Assembly (NCBI GenBank): GCA_965207995.1
Contig: OZ242299.1
Span: 2,108,001-2,172,000 of the forward strand
Source of the DNA: DAOUKH01 sp965207995
GTDB lineage: Bacteria; Chloroflexota; Dehalococcoidia; SHYB01
Length of the DNA stretch: 64,000 nucleotides
Direction of reading: 5' to 3'
Below, piece by piece: positions 50,945-58,139 of this stretch. Under the pieces are notes generated by a model. The model searched no databases. It had not been told where the DNA came from and saw nothing but the letters and a program-made list of their open reading frames with translations. The number at the start of each line of letters is the position of its first letter. The stretch's first letter is position 1. The position numbers and the translations under genes are program-made.

Positions 50945-51628
50945 ATGCGGCCCGTTGAGGCGCATCCGTGGGACTTAGCGCCCGCGGAGGCGCGAGCGCT
51001 GCAGGAAAGGCTCGCGGCCCGCGTCGAGCTCAGTAACCGGGCTCCGGCGAAACCCGCGTATATCGCCGGGCTCGACGTCTCCGGCGCTTTCTCCGACGGG
51101 GAGACGCTCGGCGCTGTGGTGGTGTTGACTTGGCCTGGCCTTGAGGTCGCCGAAGTCCGGGTCGCGCGCAAGCACCCACCGATGCCCTACGTGCCTGGCC
51201 TGCTGTCCTTCCGGGAAACACCGGTGCTCATCGAAGCGCTCGCCCAACTCGTCCACCGGCCCGACATCCTGATCGCCGACGGTCATGGGGTCGCCCACCC
51301 GAGAAGGTTCGGGATCGCGAGCCACCTTGGGCTGCTGTTCGACGTGCCCACGATTGGACTGGCGAAGTCGCGGCTCGTCGGCGAGGCAGACCCACCGGGG
51401 CCTGGCCGGGGCGACCTGTCGCCGCTCATCCATCGCGGCGAGGTGGTCGGCGCGGTGCTGCGCACACGGGAGGGTGTCTCTCCCGTCTACGTGTCCCCTG
51501 GGCACAGGATCGATCTGGAGGGGGCCGTGCACTGGGTGCTGGCGACGGCCGTGAGGTATCGGCTGCCCGAGCCGACGCGTCTCGCGCACCATGCCGCGTC
51601 GGGCAAACTGGAGCCCGGCCTGAGTTAA
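50945..51628 (+). CDS. nfi: Endonuclease V
   Basis: The 227-residue protein carries the family motifs in order: IAGLDVSG with the catalytic Asp near residue 44, PYVPGLLSFRE with the catalytic Glu, and ILIADGHGVAHPRRFGIASHLG with the second Asp. It cuts DNA one base 3' of deoxyinosine and so repairs deaminated adenine. It starts 34 bases after the substrate-binding protein gene and ends before the nusA promoter, so it may be read from the upstream promoter. Confidence 0.95.
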   Translation: MRPVEAHPWDLAPAEARALQERLAARVELSNRAPAKPAYIAGLDVSGAFSDGETLGAVVVLTWPGLEVAEVRVARKHPPMPYVPGLLSFRETPVLIEALAQLVHRPDILIADGHGVAHPRRFGIASHLGLLFDVPTIGLAKSRLVGEADPPGPGRGDLSPLIHRGEVVGAVLRTREGVSPVYVSPGHRIDLEGAVHWVLATAVRYRLPEPTRLAHHAASGKLEPGLS

Positions 51629-51647
51629 CATAACGGTTCATCGAGCC

Positions 51648-51676
51648 TTGCGAACCGGAGGGCCGGTTGCTATAAT
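51648..51676 (+). promoter_or_regulatory. Promoter of the nusA-ylxR-infB operon
   Basis: TTGCGA at 51648-51653, a 17-base spacer, and a perfect TATAAT at 51671-51676. The predicted transcript has a leader of about 125 bases before nusA. Confidence 0.8.
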
Positions 51677-51721
51677 CGACGCGCCACCGCGAGGGTGGTG
51701 CCGGTTTCCGGCTGACGTTTT

Positions 51722-51746
51722 GAAAAGTGGGCGTTCCCCACTTTTC
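51722..51746 (+). terminator. Hairpin in the nusA leader, candidate attenuator
   Basis: GAAAAGTGGG (51722-51731) pairs perfectly with CCCACTTTTC (51737-51746) around a 5-base loop, and TTACTTC follows. It lies between the promoter and nusA. The A-T pairs at the base with a short U-containing tail resemble a weak intrinsic terminator, which would attenuate the operon and suits NusA, itself a termination factor. Regulation is inferred. Confidence 0.55.
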
Positions 51747-51808
51747 TTACTTCAGGCGGAGGAACCGCCGAGGCGGAACGTTAGAAAAGAGAGGGGAGCG
51801 TCGATCGC

Positions 51809-53305
51809 ATGAAGAGCGATTTCCTGATTGCGATAACCCAGTTGGCCGCTGAGCGCGGGCTCCCCCGGGACATCGTCATCACCGCCGTCGAGGCCGCCCT
51901 CATCTCGGCGTTCAAGAAGGACCATCTCGCCGAGAAGGACCTCGCCGTCCGTTTCTCGCAGTCCGGCGACGTCCACGTTTTCGCCCGTTGGGCCGTCGTC
52001 GCCGACGAGGAGTTCGAGGACGAAGAGACGCAGATCGCTCTCGCCGATGCCGCCTCCCGCGGCGCAGCTCCCGAGATCGGAGCTGTCATCGAGGAAGAGG
52101 TCACCCCGGCGAACGCCGGACGCATCGCGGCGCAGACCGCGAAGCAGGTGGTCATGCAGCGCCTGCGCGAGGCCGAGCGGGACATCGTCTTCGACGAGTA
52201 TTCGGGGCGCGAGCAAGATATCGTTGCCGCCGTCGTCCAACGACTGGACGGGCGGGCCATCATCTTCGACCTCGGCCGCGCCGAGGCGATCATGCCCTTC
52301 CCCGAGCAGATCCCCAACGAGCGCTACCGCAACGGTCAGCGGTTCAAGGTCTACATCCTTGAAGTCGGGAAGACGGCCAAGGGCCCTCAGATCGTCGTTT
52401 CCCGCGCCGACCGGGGACTCCTCCGGCGGCTGTTCGAGCTTGAAGTGCCCGAGATCTACAACGGCGTCGTCGAGATCAAGGCGATCGCCCGCGAGCCGGG
52501 CTATCGCAGCAAGGTCGCCGTCCATGCCCTACAGGAACGTGTCGATCCTGTTGGGTCCTGCGTCGGCCTGCGGGGCGTGCGTATTCAGAACATCGTCAAC
52601 GAGCTGCACGGCGAGCGCATCGACGTCATCGAGTGGAACCCCGATCCGGGCGTCTTCATCTCCCGCGCACTCGGACCCGCCCAGGTGATGAACGTCGTCA
52701 TCACCGAGGAGAACACCGCCGTCGTGGTCGTACCCGACCGCCAACTCGCCTTGGCCATCGGACGGGAGGGCCAGAACGCGCGCCTCGCCGCCAAGCTGAC
52801 CGGCTGGCGCATCGATATCAAGAGTGTCTCGGAAGCGGAGGCCGATCGAAGCCTTCTCACGCCGCATGCGCCCGCACGGCCTCCGGCCGAAATCGTCGAA
52901 CGCGCGGCCGCGGAGGCAGCGCCGGCTGCTGCCGCCGAGACGCCCGCCGAGCCGGTCCCCGCTGAGCTGGAGCCCGCGGTAGCCGAGGCTGAAGTCGAGG
53001 CCGAGCCCGCGGCGGCCGAGCTTGAACCGCAGCCCGTGCTGGCGCAGGCCGAGGGCGAGCCCGGGGCGGCCGAGACTCCTTCCGAGGAAGAAGAAGCGCC
53101 CACCCTCGCGGAGGCCCTCAAGTCCGAAGAGACCTGGCAACTGCCCACGCAGACTCCCCAGGCCGTGGCAGCGGCAGCAGCGGCTAACAAGCGCTCCTCG
53201 ATCCGGTTCGCCGAGGATATTTGGGAGGAGCGCGGAGGCGACGGGCCGGGCGGAGACCGCCGCCGAGGCGGCGGTCGCGGCAGAGGCCGGAGAGGGCGGC
53301 GGTAG
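51809..53305 (+). CDS. nusA: Transcription termination/antitermination factor NusA
   Basis: GAGAGGGGAG upstream supports ATG 51809. The N-terminal RNA-polymerase-binding domain is followed by an S1 domain (GRAIIFDLGRAEAIMPFPEQIPNERY region) and two KH domains with GSCVGLRGVRIQNIVNELHGERIDVIEW and AIGREGQNARLAAKLTGWRIDIKS. These are strong NusA signatures. After about residue 350 the protein continues as an Ala/Glu/Pro-rich acidic segment and ends in an Arg/Gly-rich tail (RRGGGRGRGRRGRR), which is not typical and may add RNA binding. rimP, which usually precedes nusA, is absent. Confidence 0.95.
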   Translation: MKSDFLIAITQLAAERGLPRDIVITAVEAALISAFKKDHLAEKDLAVRFSQSGDVHVFARWAVVADEEFEDEETQIALADAASRGAAPEIGAVIEEEVTPANAGRIAAQTAKQVVMQRLREAERDIVFDEYSGREQDIVAAVVQRLDGRAIIFDLGRAEAIMPFPEQIPNERYRNGQRFKVYILEVGKTAKGPQIVVSRADRGLLRRLFELEVPEIYNGVVEIKAIAREPGYRSKVAVHALQERVDPVGSCVGLRGVRIQNIVNELHGERIDVIEWNPDPGVFISRALGPAQVMNVVITEENTAVVVVPDRQLALAIGREGQNARLAAKLTGWRIDIKSVSEAEADRSLLTPHAPARPPAEIVERAAAEAAPAAAAETPAEPVPAELEPAVAEAEVEAEPAAAELEPQPVLAQAEGEPGAAETPSEEEEAPTLAEALKSEETWQLPTQTPQAVAAAAAANKRSSIRFAEDIWEERGGDGPGGDRRRGGGRGRGRRGRR

Positions 53306-53374
53306 CCCCTCGCTCTGCTCGCCTGTTTCGAGTTCCGAGCGCGTTTCCGCCGGACCGGGCGGCTCTGCCTCGCT

Positions 53375-53403
53375 TCGACAATGGTGACGGAACTCGCTAA
53401 GAT
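53375..53403 (+). promoter_or_regulatory. Possible internal promoter before ylxR-infB
   Basis: TCGACA at 53375-53380, a 17-base spacer and TAAGAT at 53398-53403. The match is moderate. It would serve ylxR and infB, which start about 60 bases downstream after a 160-base gap from nusA. Confidence 0.35.
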
Positions 53404-53468
53404 AGGCCCGCGCCGCTCCACTCCGAGTGCCTAAGCGCTCGCAGGCGCGGCGAAGAAACACGAAAAGT

Positions 53469-53753
53469 ATGACTGCGAAAGTGAAGCACATACCGACGCG
53501 AACGTGCGTCGCCTGCGGGAGGGCCGCCGCCAAGCGCGACCTCGTCCGGGTCGTGCGCACTCCTGAGGGCGACGTCCTCGTCGACACGGCAGGGAAGCTC
53601 TCCGGGAGGGGCGCCTACCTGTGCTCCGACCCCGCGTGCCTGCGGAGCGGTGTGGAAAAGGGACGCCTTGCCCGTGCTCTGAAAGCCACGCTTTCGCCCA
53701 GCCAACGCGAGGCCTTGGTGGACGCCCTCGCGGCGCAGGAGGCCCTGGCATGA
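53469..53753 (+). CDS. ylxR: YlxR family RNA/nucleoid-binding protein (DUF448)
   Basis: ATG 53469 gives a 94-residue product with the family start PTRTCVACGRAAAKRDLVRVVR and the core GKLSGRGAYLCSDPACL, where GRGAYLC is the best-known YlxR motif. It is a small basic protein conserved between nusA and infB in many bacteria and thought to bind RNA or regulate transcription. GTG 53427 would add 14 basic residues. Its stop overlaps the infB start as ATGA, with AGGAGG for infB inside its last codons. Confidence 0.92.
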   Translation: MTAKVKHIPTRTCVACGRAAAKRDLVRVVRTPEGDVLVDTAGKLSGRGAYLCSDPACLRSGVEKGRLARALKATLSPSQREALVDALAAQEALA

Positions 53754-55594
53754 GCCCCCGCCGCCGCCGGCCGAACAGGCCATACCGCCGGCCCAAGCGC
53801 AAGCGGTCGCCTTCGGTAGCCGTTCAGGAGCGCGTCGGGCTTCCTCCGGGGTCTGAGGTCGAGCTCCCGGAACAGGTCCTGGTCCAGGACTTGGTCAACC
53901 GCCTGAACCTGTCGGAAATCGACGTCGTCAAGCAACTGATCCGCAACGGCGTGATGGCCAACCTCACGCAGGTCATCGACTTCGAGACGGCCGCCCTGGT
54001 GGTGTCGGACTTCGGCTATCAGCCGTCGCACGCTCCCGAGCCCACCTCCGAGGATCTCTCGGCCCACGTGGTGCTCGACGAGGAAGAAGGAGACCTCGAG
54101 GAGCGCCCGCCCGTCGTCACCATCCTCGGCCATGTCGACCACGGCAAGACGACGCTGCTCGACGCGATCCGGAAGGCGGACGTCGCGGGCGGCGAGGCGG
54201 GCGGCATCACCCAGCACATCGGCGCCTATCAGGTCGACGTCGATGGGCGGCTCATCACCTTCCTCGACACGCCGGGCCATGAAGCGTTCACGGCCATGCG
54301 CGCCCGCGGCGCACAGGTCACCGACATCGCCATTCTCATCATCGCGGCGGACGACGGCGTGATGCCGCAGACCACCGAGGCCATCGACCATGCCAAGGCT
54401 GCCGGCGTGCCGATCATCGTCGCGATCACGAAGACCGATCTGCCCACCGCCAACCCGGACCGGCCGAAGACCCAGCTCATGGAGCGCGAGATCGTGATCG
54501 AGGAATATGGCGGCGAGACCGTCGCCGTGGCTGTCTCCGGCAAGACCGGCGACGGCATCCCCGACCTGCTGGAGAACATCCTCCTCGTCGCCGAGCTGCA
54601 AGAACTCAAGGCGAACCCAAACCGTCTCGCCCAGGGCGTCGTCATCGAGGCCCACGTCGACCGCGCCCGCGGTCCCGTCGCGACGGTGCTCGTGCAGAAC
54701 GGCGTCCTCCGCGTCGGCGATCCGATCCTCGCCGGGCAGGTGACGGGCAGAGTCCGGGCGCTGGTGGACGACCGCGGCGAGCGGATCGACGAGGCGCCGC
54801 CCTCGAAGCCGGTCGAGGTGCTCGGCCTCGGCGATCTGGTGCAGGCCGGCGACTTGGTCGAAGCCTTCGCAACGGACAAAGAGGCCAAGGATACGGCGGA
54901 GCGGCGCCGCGCCGATGCCGGCGCCGACTTCATCTCGAAGGGGTCGATCACCGAGGAAATCTACGCCGAAGGCGACACCCAGGTCCGGGAGCTGCCGGTC
55001 ATCATCAAGACCGACGTGCAGGGCTCCGTCGAAGCGCTGCGCACCAGCCTTGACCGCCTCTCTCAAGAGCAGACCAAGATCCGCATCCTCCACGCGGCGG
55101 CGGGGTCGATCAACGAGAGCGACGTGCTCCTCGCCGCGGCCTCGGAGGCCATGATCGTCGGCTTCAACACGCGGGTCGAGCCGGGTGCGCGGACTGCCGC
55201 CGACGAGTCCGGCGTCCAGATCGGCCTCTACACGATCATCTACGAGGTCATCGACGACGTCCGCAAGGCGCTCGAAGGGATTCTCGAGCCCGTCATCAGC
55301 GAGGTGGTCGACGGCCACGCCGAGGTGCGGCAGGTCTTCGTCATCGGCCGACGGGCGCGGGTCGCGGGCTGCTACGTCACCGACGGCAAGGCGCTCCGGA
55401 ACGCCATGGCGCGAGTCAGCCGGAACGGCGAGCTCGTCATCGAGGCGCCGGTCCAGACGCTCCGGCGGTTCAAGGATGACGCCCGCGAAGTCAACGCCGG
55501 GCTGGAATGCGGCGTCTCGGTGGAAGGCATGACCAGCTTCGAAGAGGGCGACGTCATCGAGTTCTACCACCAAGAGCGCACCGCCGCGGTGTAG
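53750..55594 (+). CDS. infB: Translation initiation factor IF-2
   Basis: ATG 53750 overlaps the ylxR stop and follows AGGAGG at 53737-53742. The 614-residue form has only a short Arg-rich N-terminus before the IF2N-like segment (PEQVLVQDLVNRLNLSEIDVVKQLI) and then the GTPase domain: G1 GHVDHGKTT (127-135), G3 DTPGH (173-177). G4, normally NKxD, reads TKTD (227-230). Domains II, III and the fMet-tRNA-binding C-terminus follow and are complete (GSINESDVLLAAASEAMIVGFNTR and ECGVSVEGMTSFEEGDVIEFY). It is cytoplasmic and essential. Confidence 0.95.
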   Translation: MSPRRRRPNRPYRRPKRKRSPSVAVQERVGLPPGSEVELPEQVLVQDLVNRLNLSEIDVVKQLIRNGVMANLTQVIDFETAALVVSDFGYQPSHAPEPTSEDLSAHVVLDEEEGDLEERPPVVTILGHVDHGKTTLLDAIRKADVAGGEAGGITQHIGAYQVDVDGRLITFLDTPGHEAFTAMRARGAQVTDIAILIIAADDGVMPQTTEAIDHAKAAGVPIIVAITKTDLPTANPDRPKTQLMEREIVIEEYGGETVAVAVSGKTGDGIPDLLENILLVAELQELKANPNRLAQGVVIEAHVDRARGPVATVLVQNGVLRVGDPILAGQVTGRVRALVDDRGERIDEAPPSKPVEVLGLGDLVQAGDLVEAFATDKEAKDTAERRRADAGADFISKGSITEEIYAEGDTQVRELPVIIKTDVQGSVEALRTSLDRLSQEQTKIRILHAAAGSINESDVLLAAASEAMIVGFNTRVEPGARTAADESGVQIGLYTIIYEVIDDVRKALEGILEPVISEVVDGHAEVRQVFVIGRRARVAGCYVTDGKALRNAMARVSRNGELVIEAPVQTLRRFKDDAREVNAGLECGVSVEGMTSFEEGDVIEFYHQERTAAV

Positions 55595-55617
55595 CGGCGG
55601 GTAGGCCGGAGGCCCCG

Positions 55618-55902
55618 ATGTTTAAGACCCGCGTGATCGATCCGCCCTATGCCGCGAGGGTGACCAAGACAGTGCTCTCGAAGTGGAACGGCGAAGTGCG
55701 GGTGTGGGACTCCCCCAAGAGCGCCATCGAGGGCGCCAAGGTGCTCGACATCATCACGTCGCCCTGCGCGATCAGGGTTGTCGAAGAGCAGTTGGACATG
55801 TACGGCTCGATCCCCCAGCGCGCCCGCATCTCGTACCGGCGCGGCAAAGAGGGGTGGATCATCTACGACATGCTCCACAAGACGAAGCCTCGCCAGGCCT
55901 AG
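55618..55902 (+). CDS. Conserved-looking 94-residue protein downstream of infB, unknown
   Basis: GGAGG at 55608-55612 precedes ATG 55618 and the gene is 23 bases after infB, so it is likely the last gene of the operon. The product is a mixed alpha/beta protein without Cys pair or P-loop: FKTRVIDPPYAARVTKTVL, KVLDIITSPCAIRVVEEQLD and RISYRRGKEGWIIYDML. In many genomes rbfA occupies this place, but the sequence lacks RbfA's KH features and is shorter. I do not recognise the family. Codon use and GC match the neighbours. Confidence 0.75.
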   Translation: MFKTRVIDPPYAARVTKTVLSKWNGEVRVWDSPKSAIEGAKVLDIITSPCAIRVVEEQLDMYGSIPQRARISYRRGKEGWIIYDMLHKTKPRQA

Positions 55903-56013
55903 GCAGTAGGCCGCCACCGCCTCCTGTTGCCGTTCCGCCGCGATGCGTTTTGGGCGCAGCTCTACCTTTGTGTTTTTTTGCGCCGGCGAGGCCCCGAAGG
56001 GCCTCCCGGCACG

Positions 56014-56286
56014 GGTCGCACGCTCCCTCGCGGGAGGCGCGCGCCGGGCCAACGCTCAGTCGGATGGTCCGGCGCAAGGTGCACGCTCCCTCACGGGAGG
56101 CGCGCGCCGGGCACGTTAGTCGGATGTCCGGCGCAAGGTGCACACTCCCTCACGGGAGGCGCGCGCCGGACGCGCTAACCGGGCGGTCGGGCGCAAGGTG
56201 CACACTCCCTTACGGGAGGCGCGGGCGCCGGTCTGTCGTGGAGGGCGTCGCGGCGCGGGTGCACGCTCCCTTGCGGGAGGCGCTGA
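56014..56286. repeat. Five tandem ~60-bp hairpin units
   Basis: The core gtgcac(g/a)ctccct followed by gggaggcgcg recurs with ctccc at 56023, 56086, 56145, 56205 and 56266, i.e. every 59-63 bases. In each core CTCCC pairs with GGGAG around a 4-base loop. Between cores, segments such as gcgccgg and ccggcgc make a second stem. The in-between sequences are similar to one another, so they are not unique spacers. Confidence 0.85.
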
Positions 56287-56341
56287 ACATAGGCTGTCCA
56301 ATGCTCCACGGGCAGCATGTATGTTCGTAGTCCAACGATAG

Positions 56342-56369
56342 GACCCTTGGCGAGGGGCCGTCAAGGGTC
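56342..56369 (+). terminator. Candidate terminator after the nusA operon
   Basis: GACCCTTG (56342-56349) pairs with CAAGGGTC (56362-56369), loop 12 bases, followed by TTGTGT. The tail is only partly T-rich, so support is moderate. Confidence 0.45.
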
Positions 56370-56430
56370 TTGTGTCGCGAATTGGGGTGGGAAGCGCCCT
56401 GCGGGCGCTCGCGCGCCTAGCGGCGCGCGG

Positions 56431-56478
56431 CCTCTCTCAGTCTCCCCCAGAGGGGGAGAGGTTTAAGGTGCTCCCCCT
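56431..56478. repeat. 48-bp dispersed repeat, copy 1
   Basis: The stretch from cctctctcagtctcccccag to gtgctccccct is identical, base for base over 48 positions, to 61290-61337. It contains the inverted segment CTCTC...CCCCC/GGGGG...GAGAG and can fold into a hairpin. Confidence 0.85.
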
Positions 56479-56494
56479 ACGGAACGCCGCTCCG

Positions 56495-56524
56495 TTGGCG
56501 CTGGTTTTGGCGACGGGTTACAAT
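56495..56524 (+). promoter_or_regulatory. Promoter of the hom-lysS operon
   Basis: TTGGCG at 56495-56500, an 18-base spacer and TACAAT at 56519-56524, 65 bases before the start of the homoserine dehydrogenase gene. Confidence 0.6.
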
Positions 56525-56588
56525 TGTTTCCTGAAAGACCCGGTCCCGAGGAAGACCTCCGGCGTCCCTTTGGACGCGGCCCCGTTCC

Positions 56589-58139
56589 ATGCGAACCCAA
56601 GACGGCTGCTCCGCGATCAACATTGGACTCGTTGGCGTCGGCGTCGTCGGAACGGGTGTCCTCGACTACTTCGCCGATGGGCCGGTGGGCCTCACGCTCC
56701 CCGGCGGCGACCTTGGCGCGTTGTCGGAGGTGGACGTCCGGCTGTGGTCGGCGGCCCGACGGTCGCGGGCCAATCCGAAGGCCGCCGGCGAAGACCGGAT
56801 CCGCGGCGCCGTCGCGTCGAATGGCGGCGGCCCGCGCTTCTTCCATGACGCAGCGACGGCTCCAGAACCGGCATGGCGCAGCGTCGTGCACGACCCCGCG
56901 GTCGACATCGTCGTCGAGCTGACGGGGTCGCCTGTGGCCGAGGCGATCATTGAAGAGGCGCTGTGGAACGGCAAGTGCGTGGTCACCGCGAACAAGGCGG
57001 TCATCGCGCGTTCGGGCCACGACCTGGTGAAGCTGGCGCGGTCGCGGGGCGTGATCCTTGCCTACGAGGCCGCGGTCGGCGGCGGCATGCCCGTCGTCCA
57101 GACGATCGCCGGGGCCATCGGGGGCCGGGTGCAGGCGATGCTCGCCATCCTGAACGGCACCACCAATTACATCCTCTCGCGCATGCTCGCCGGCGACACC
57201 TATCAGCGGGCCGTCGGCGCGGCGATTCACGAGGGCCTCGCCGAGGCGGACCCCAGCGCGGACGTGCTCGGCGAGGACGCTCGTAGCAAAATGATGATTC
57301 TCGCCGGGCTCGGCTTCGGCGTCCGCCTGCGCCCTCAGGATGTCTACCTGCGAGGCATCGCACGACGGGGGCCGGTGCGCGCCGACTTCCGCGATTGCTC
57401 CGGCGAAGAGACGCTCTCTTCCGAGATCTGCGGCGACGACCATCTGGGCACGCGGTCCGTCTTCACGGCGCAGGACCTCGAGGTGCTCGCCGGTCTGGGC
57501 CTGACGCCCAAGATGCTCGCCGGGGCGCAGCGCGACGGCGGCCGTGTCGTCGCGTGGGCCCAACCCGCGGCCGTGCCGCTCGACCACGCGCTCGGCGGCG
57601 TGGGCGGCGCGGAGAACGGCTGCCTGCTGGAAGTGGAGTCGCCGGGCGGAGGGGCGGGCGCGCCGTTCACCCTGGCGCTGCGCGGACCCGGCGCCGGAGG
57701 CCCGGAAACGGCGTCGTCGGTGATGGCCGACGTCCTCTTTTGTGCGCGCCAGCTTGCCTCGGGCAAGCGCGCCGCCGACTCGCCTCCGCGCTACATGTAC
57801 GGCGCCGACGCTTTCCGCGACCCCCAGGCCTACGACGGCGCGTCGGCGCTGCTGCGCGCAGACGGGCTGCGGGCGCCGTTCTTGCTCCGCTTCTTGCTTG
57901 GCAGCGACGCGGCCGCAGAGACCCTCGCCACTTCGCTGCGGAGCGACGGCGTCGACCTAGAGATCGTGAACACCGACCGCTCGGATGCCTCCTCCAGCTA
58001 CTTCCGTACTCCGCCGCTGCCGATGCGGGCGGTCGAGGAGGCGATCGGGGCGGCCGTGAGCCGGGCGGAGGCCGCCGACGTATCGCTCGACGTCCTGTAT
58101 CTTCCAATCATCGAAGGCACCCGATGGGAGGCGTCGTGA
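56589..58139 (+). CDS. hom: Homoserine dehydrogenase
   Basis: The 516-residue protein has the NAD(P) fold with INIGLVGVGVVGTGV, the VVTANKAVIA segment, and the catalytic domain core YEAAVGGGMPVVQTIAGA, ILNGTTNYILSRM and GLAEADPSADVLGEDARSKMMILA, in which the Asp and Lys of the active site are kept. The C-terminal part after about residue 430 (FLLRFLLGSDAAAETLATSL) looks like a weak ACT domain. It reduces aspartate semialdehyde to homoserine for threonine and methionine synthesis. Its stop overlaps the next start in a GTGA, so expression is coupled to the synthetase-like gene. Confidence 0.9.
   Translation: MRTQDGCSAINIGLVGVGVVGTGVLDYFADGPVGLTLPGGDLGALSEVDVRLWSAARRSRANPKAAGEDRIRGAVASNGGGPRFFHDAATAPEPAWRSVVHDPAVDIVVELTGSPVAEAIIEEALWNGKCVVTANKAVIARSGHDLVKLARSRGVILAYEAAVGGGMPVVQTIAGAIGGRVQAMLAILNGTTNYILSRMLAGDTYQRAVGAAIHEGLAEADPSADVLGEDARSKMMILAGLGFGVRLRPQDVYLRGIARRGPVRADFRDCSGEETLSSEICGDDHLGTRSVFTAQDLEVLAGLGLTPKMLAGAQRDGGRVVAWAQPAAVPLDHALGGVGGAENGCLLEVESPGGGAGAPFTLALRGPGAGGPETASSVMADVLFCARQLASGKRAADSPPRYMYGADAFRDPQAYDGASALLRADGLRAPFLLRFLLGSDAAAETLATSLRSDGVDLEIVNTDRSDASSSYFRTPPLPMRAVEEAIGAAVSRAEAADVSLDVLYLPIIEGTRWEAS

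Larger units (their letters stand above)
55903..56588. other. Repeat-rich intergenic region without genes
   Basis: It holds five hairpin units (56014-56286), a terminator-like stem, two strong GC hairpins (AGCGCCC/GGGCGCT at 56393-56409 and GCGCGCC/GGCGCGC just after), a 48-bp dispersed repeat and the promoter of the next operon. Reading frames inside the units are by-products of the repeat. Confidence 0.8.

Noticed and set aside
53615..55573. 652-residue minus-strand frame opposite infB
   Set aside because: Antisense to IF-2, no domain, no ribosome-binding site.
56014..56286. CRISPR array
   Set aside because: Periodicity of about 60 bases is right, but the segments between cores are similar to each other, units degrade at random positions and no cas gene is present.
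56116..56364. Small repeat protein (ASREGVCTLR repeats) on the minus strand
   Set aside because: The peptide repeat is a by-product of the DNA repeat; no ribosome-binding site and units change frame.
57395..58135. Upstream extension of the LysRS-like frame overlapping hom
   Set aside because: The extension is Arg/Gly/Ala-rich noise in a second frame of hom; GTG 58136 with a ribosome-binding site is the better start.
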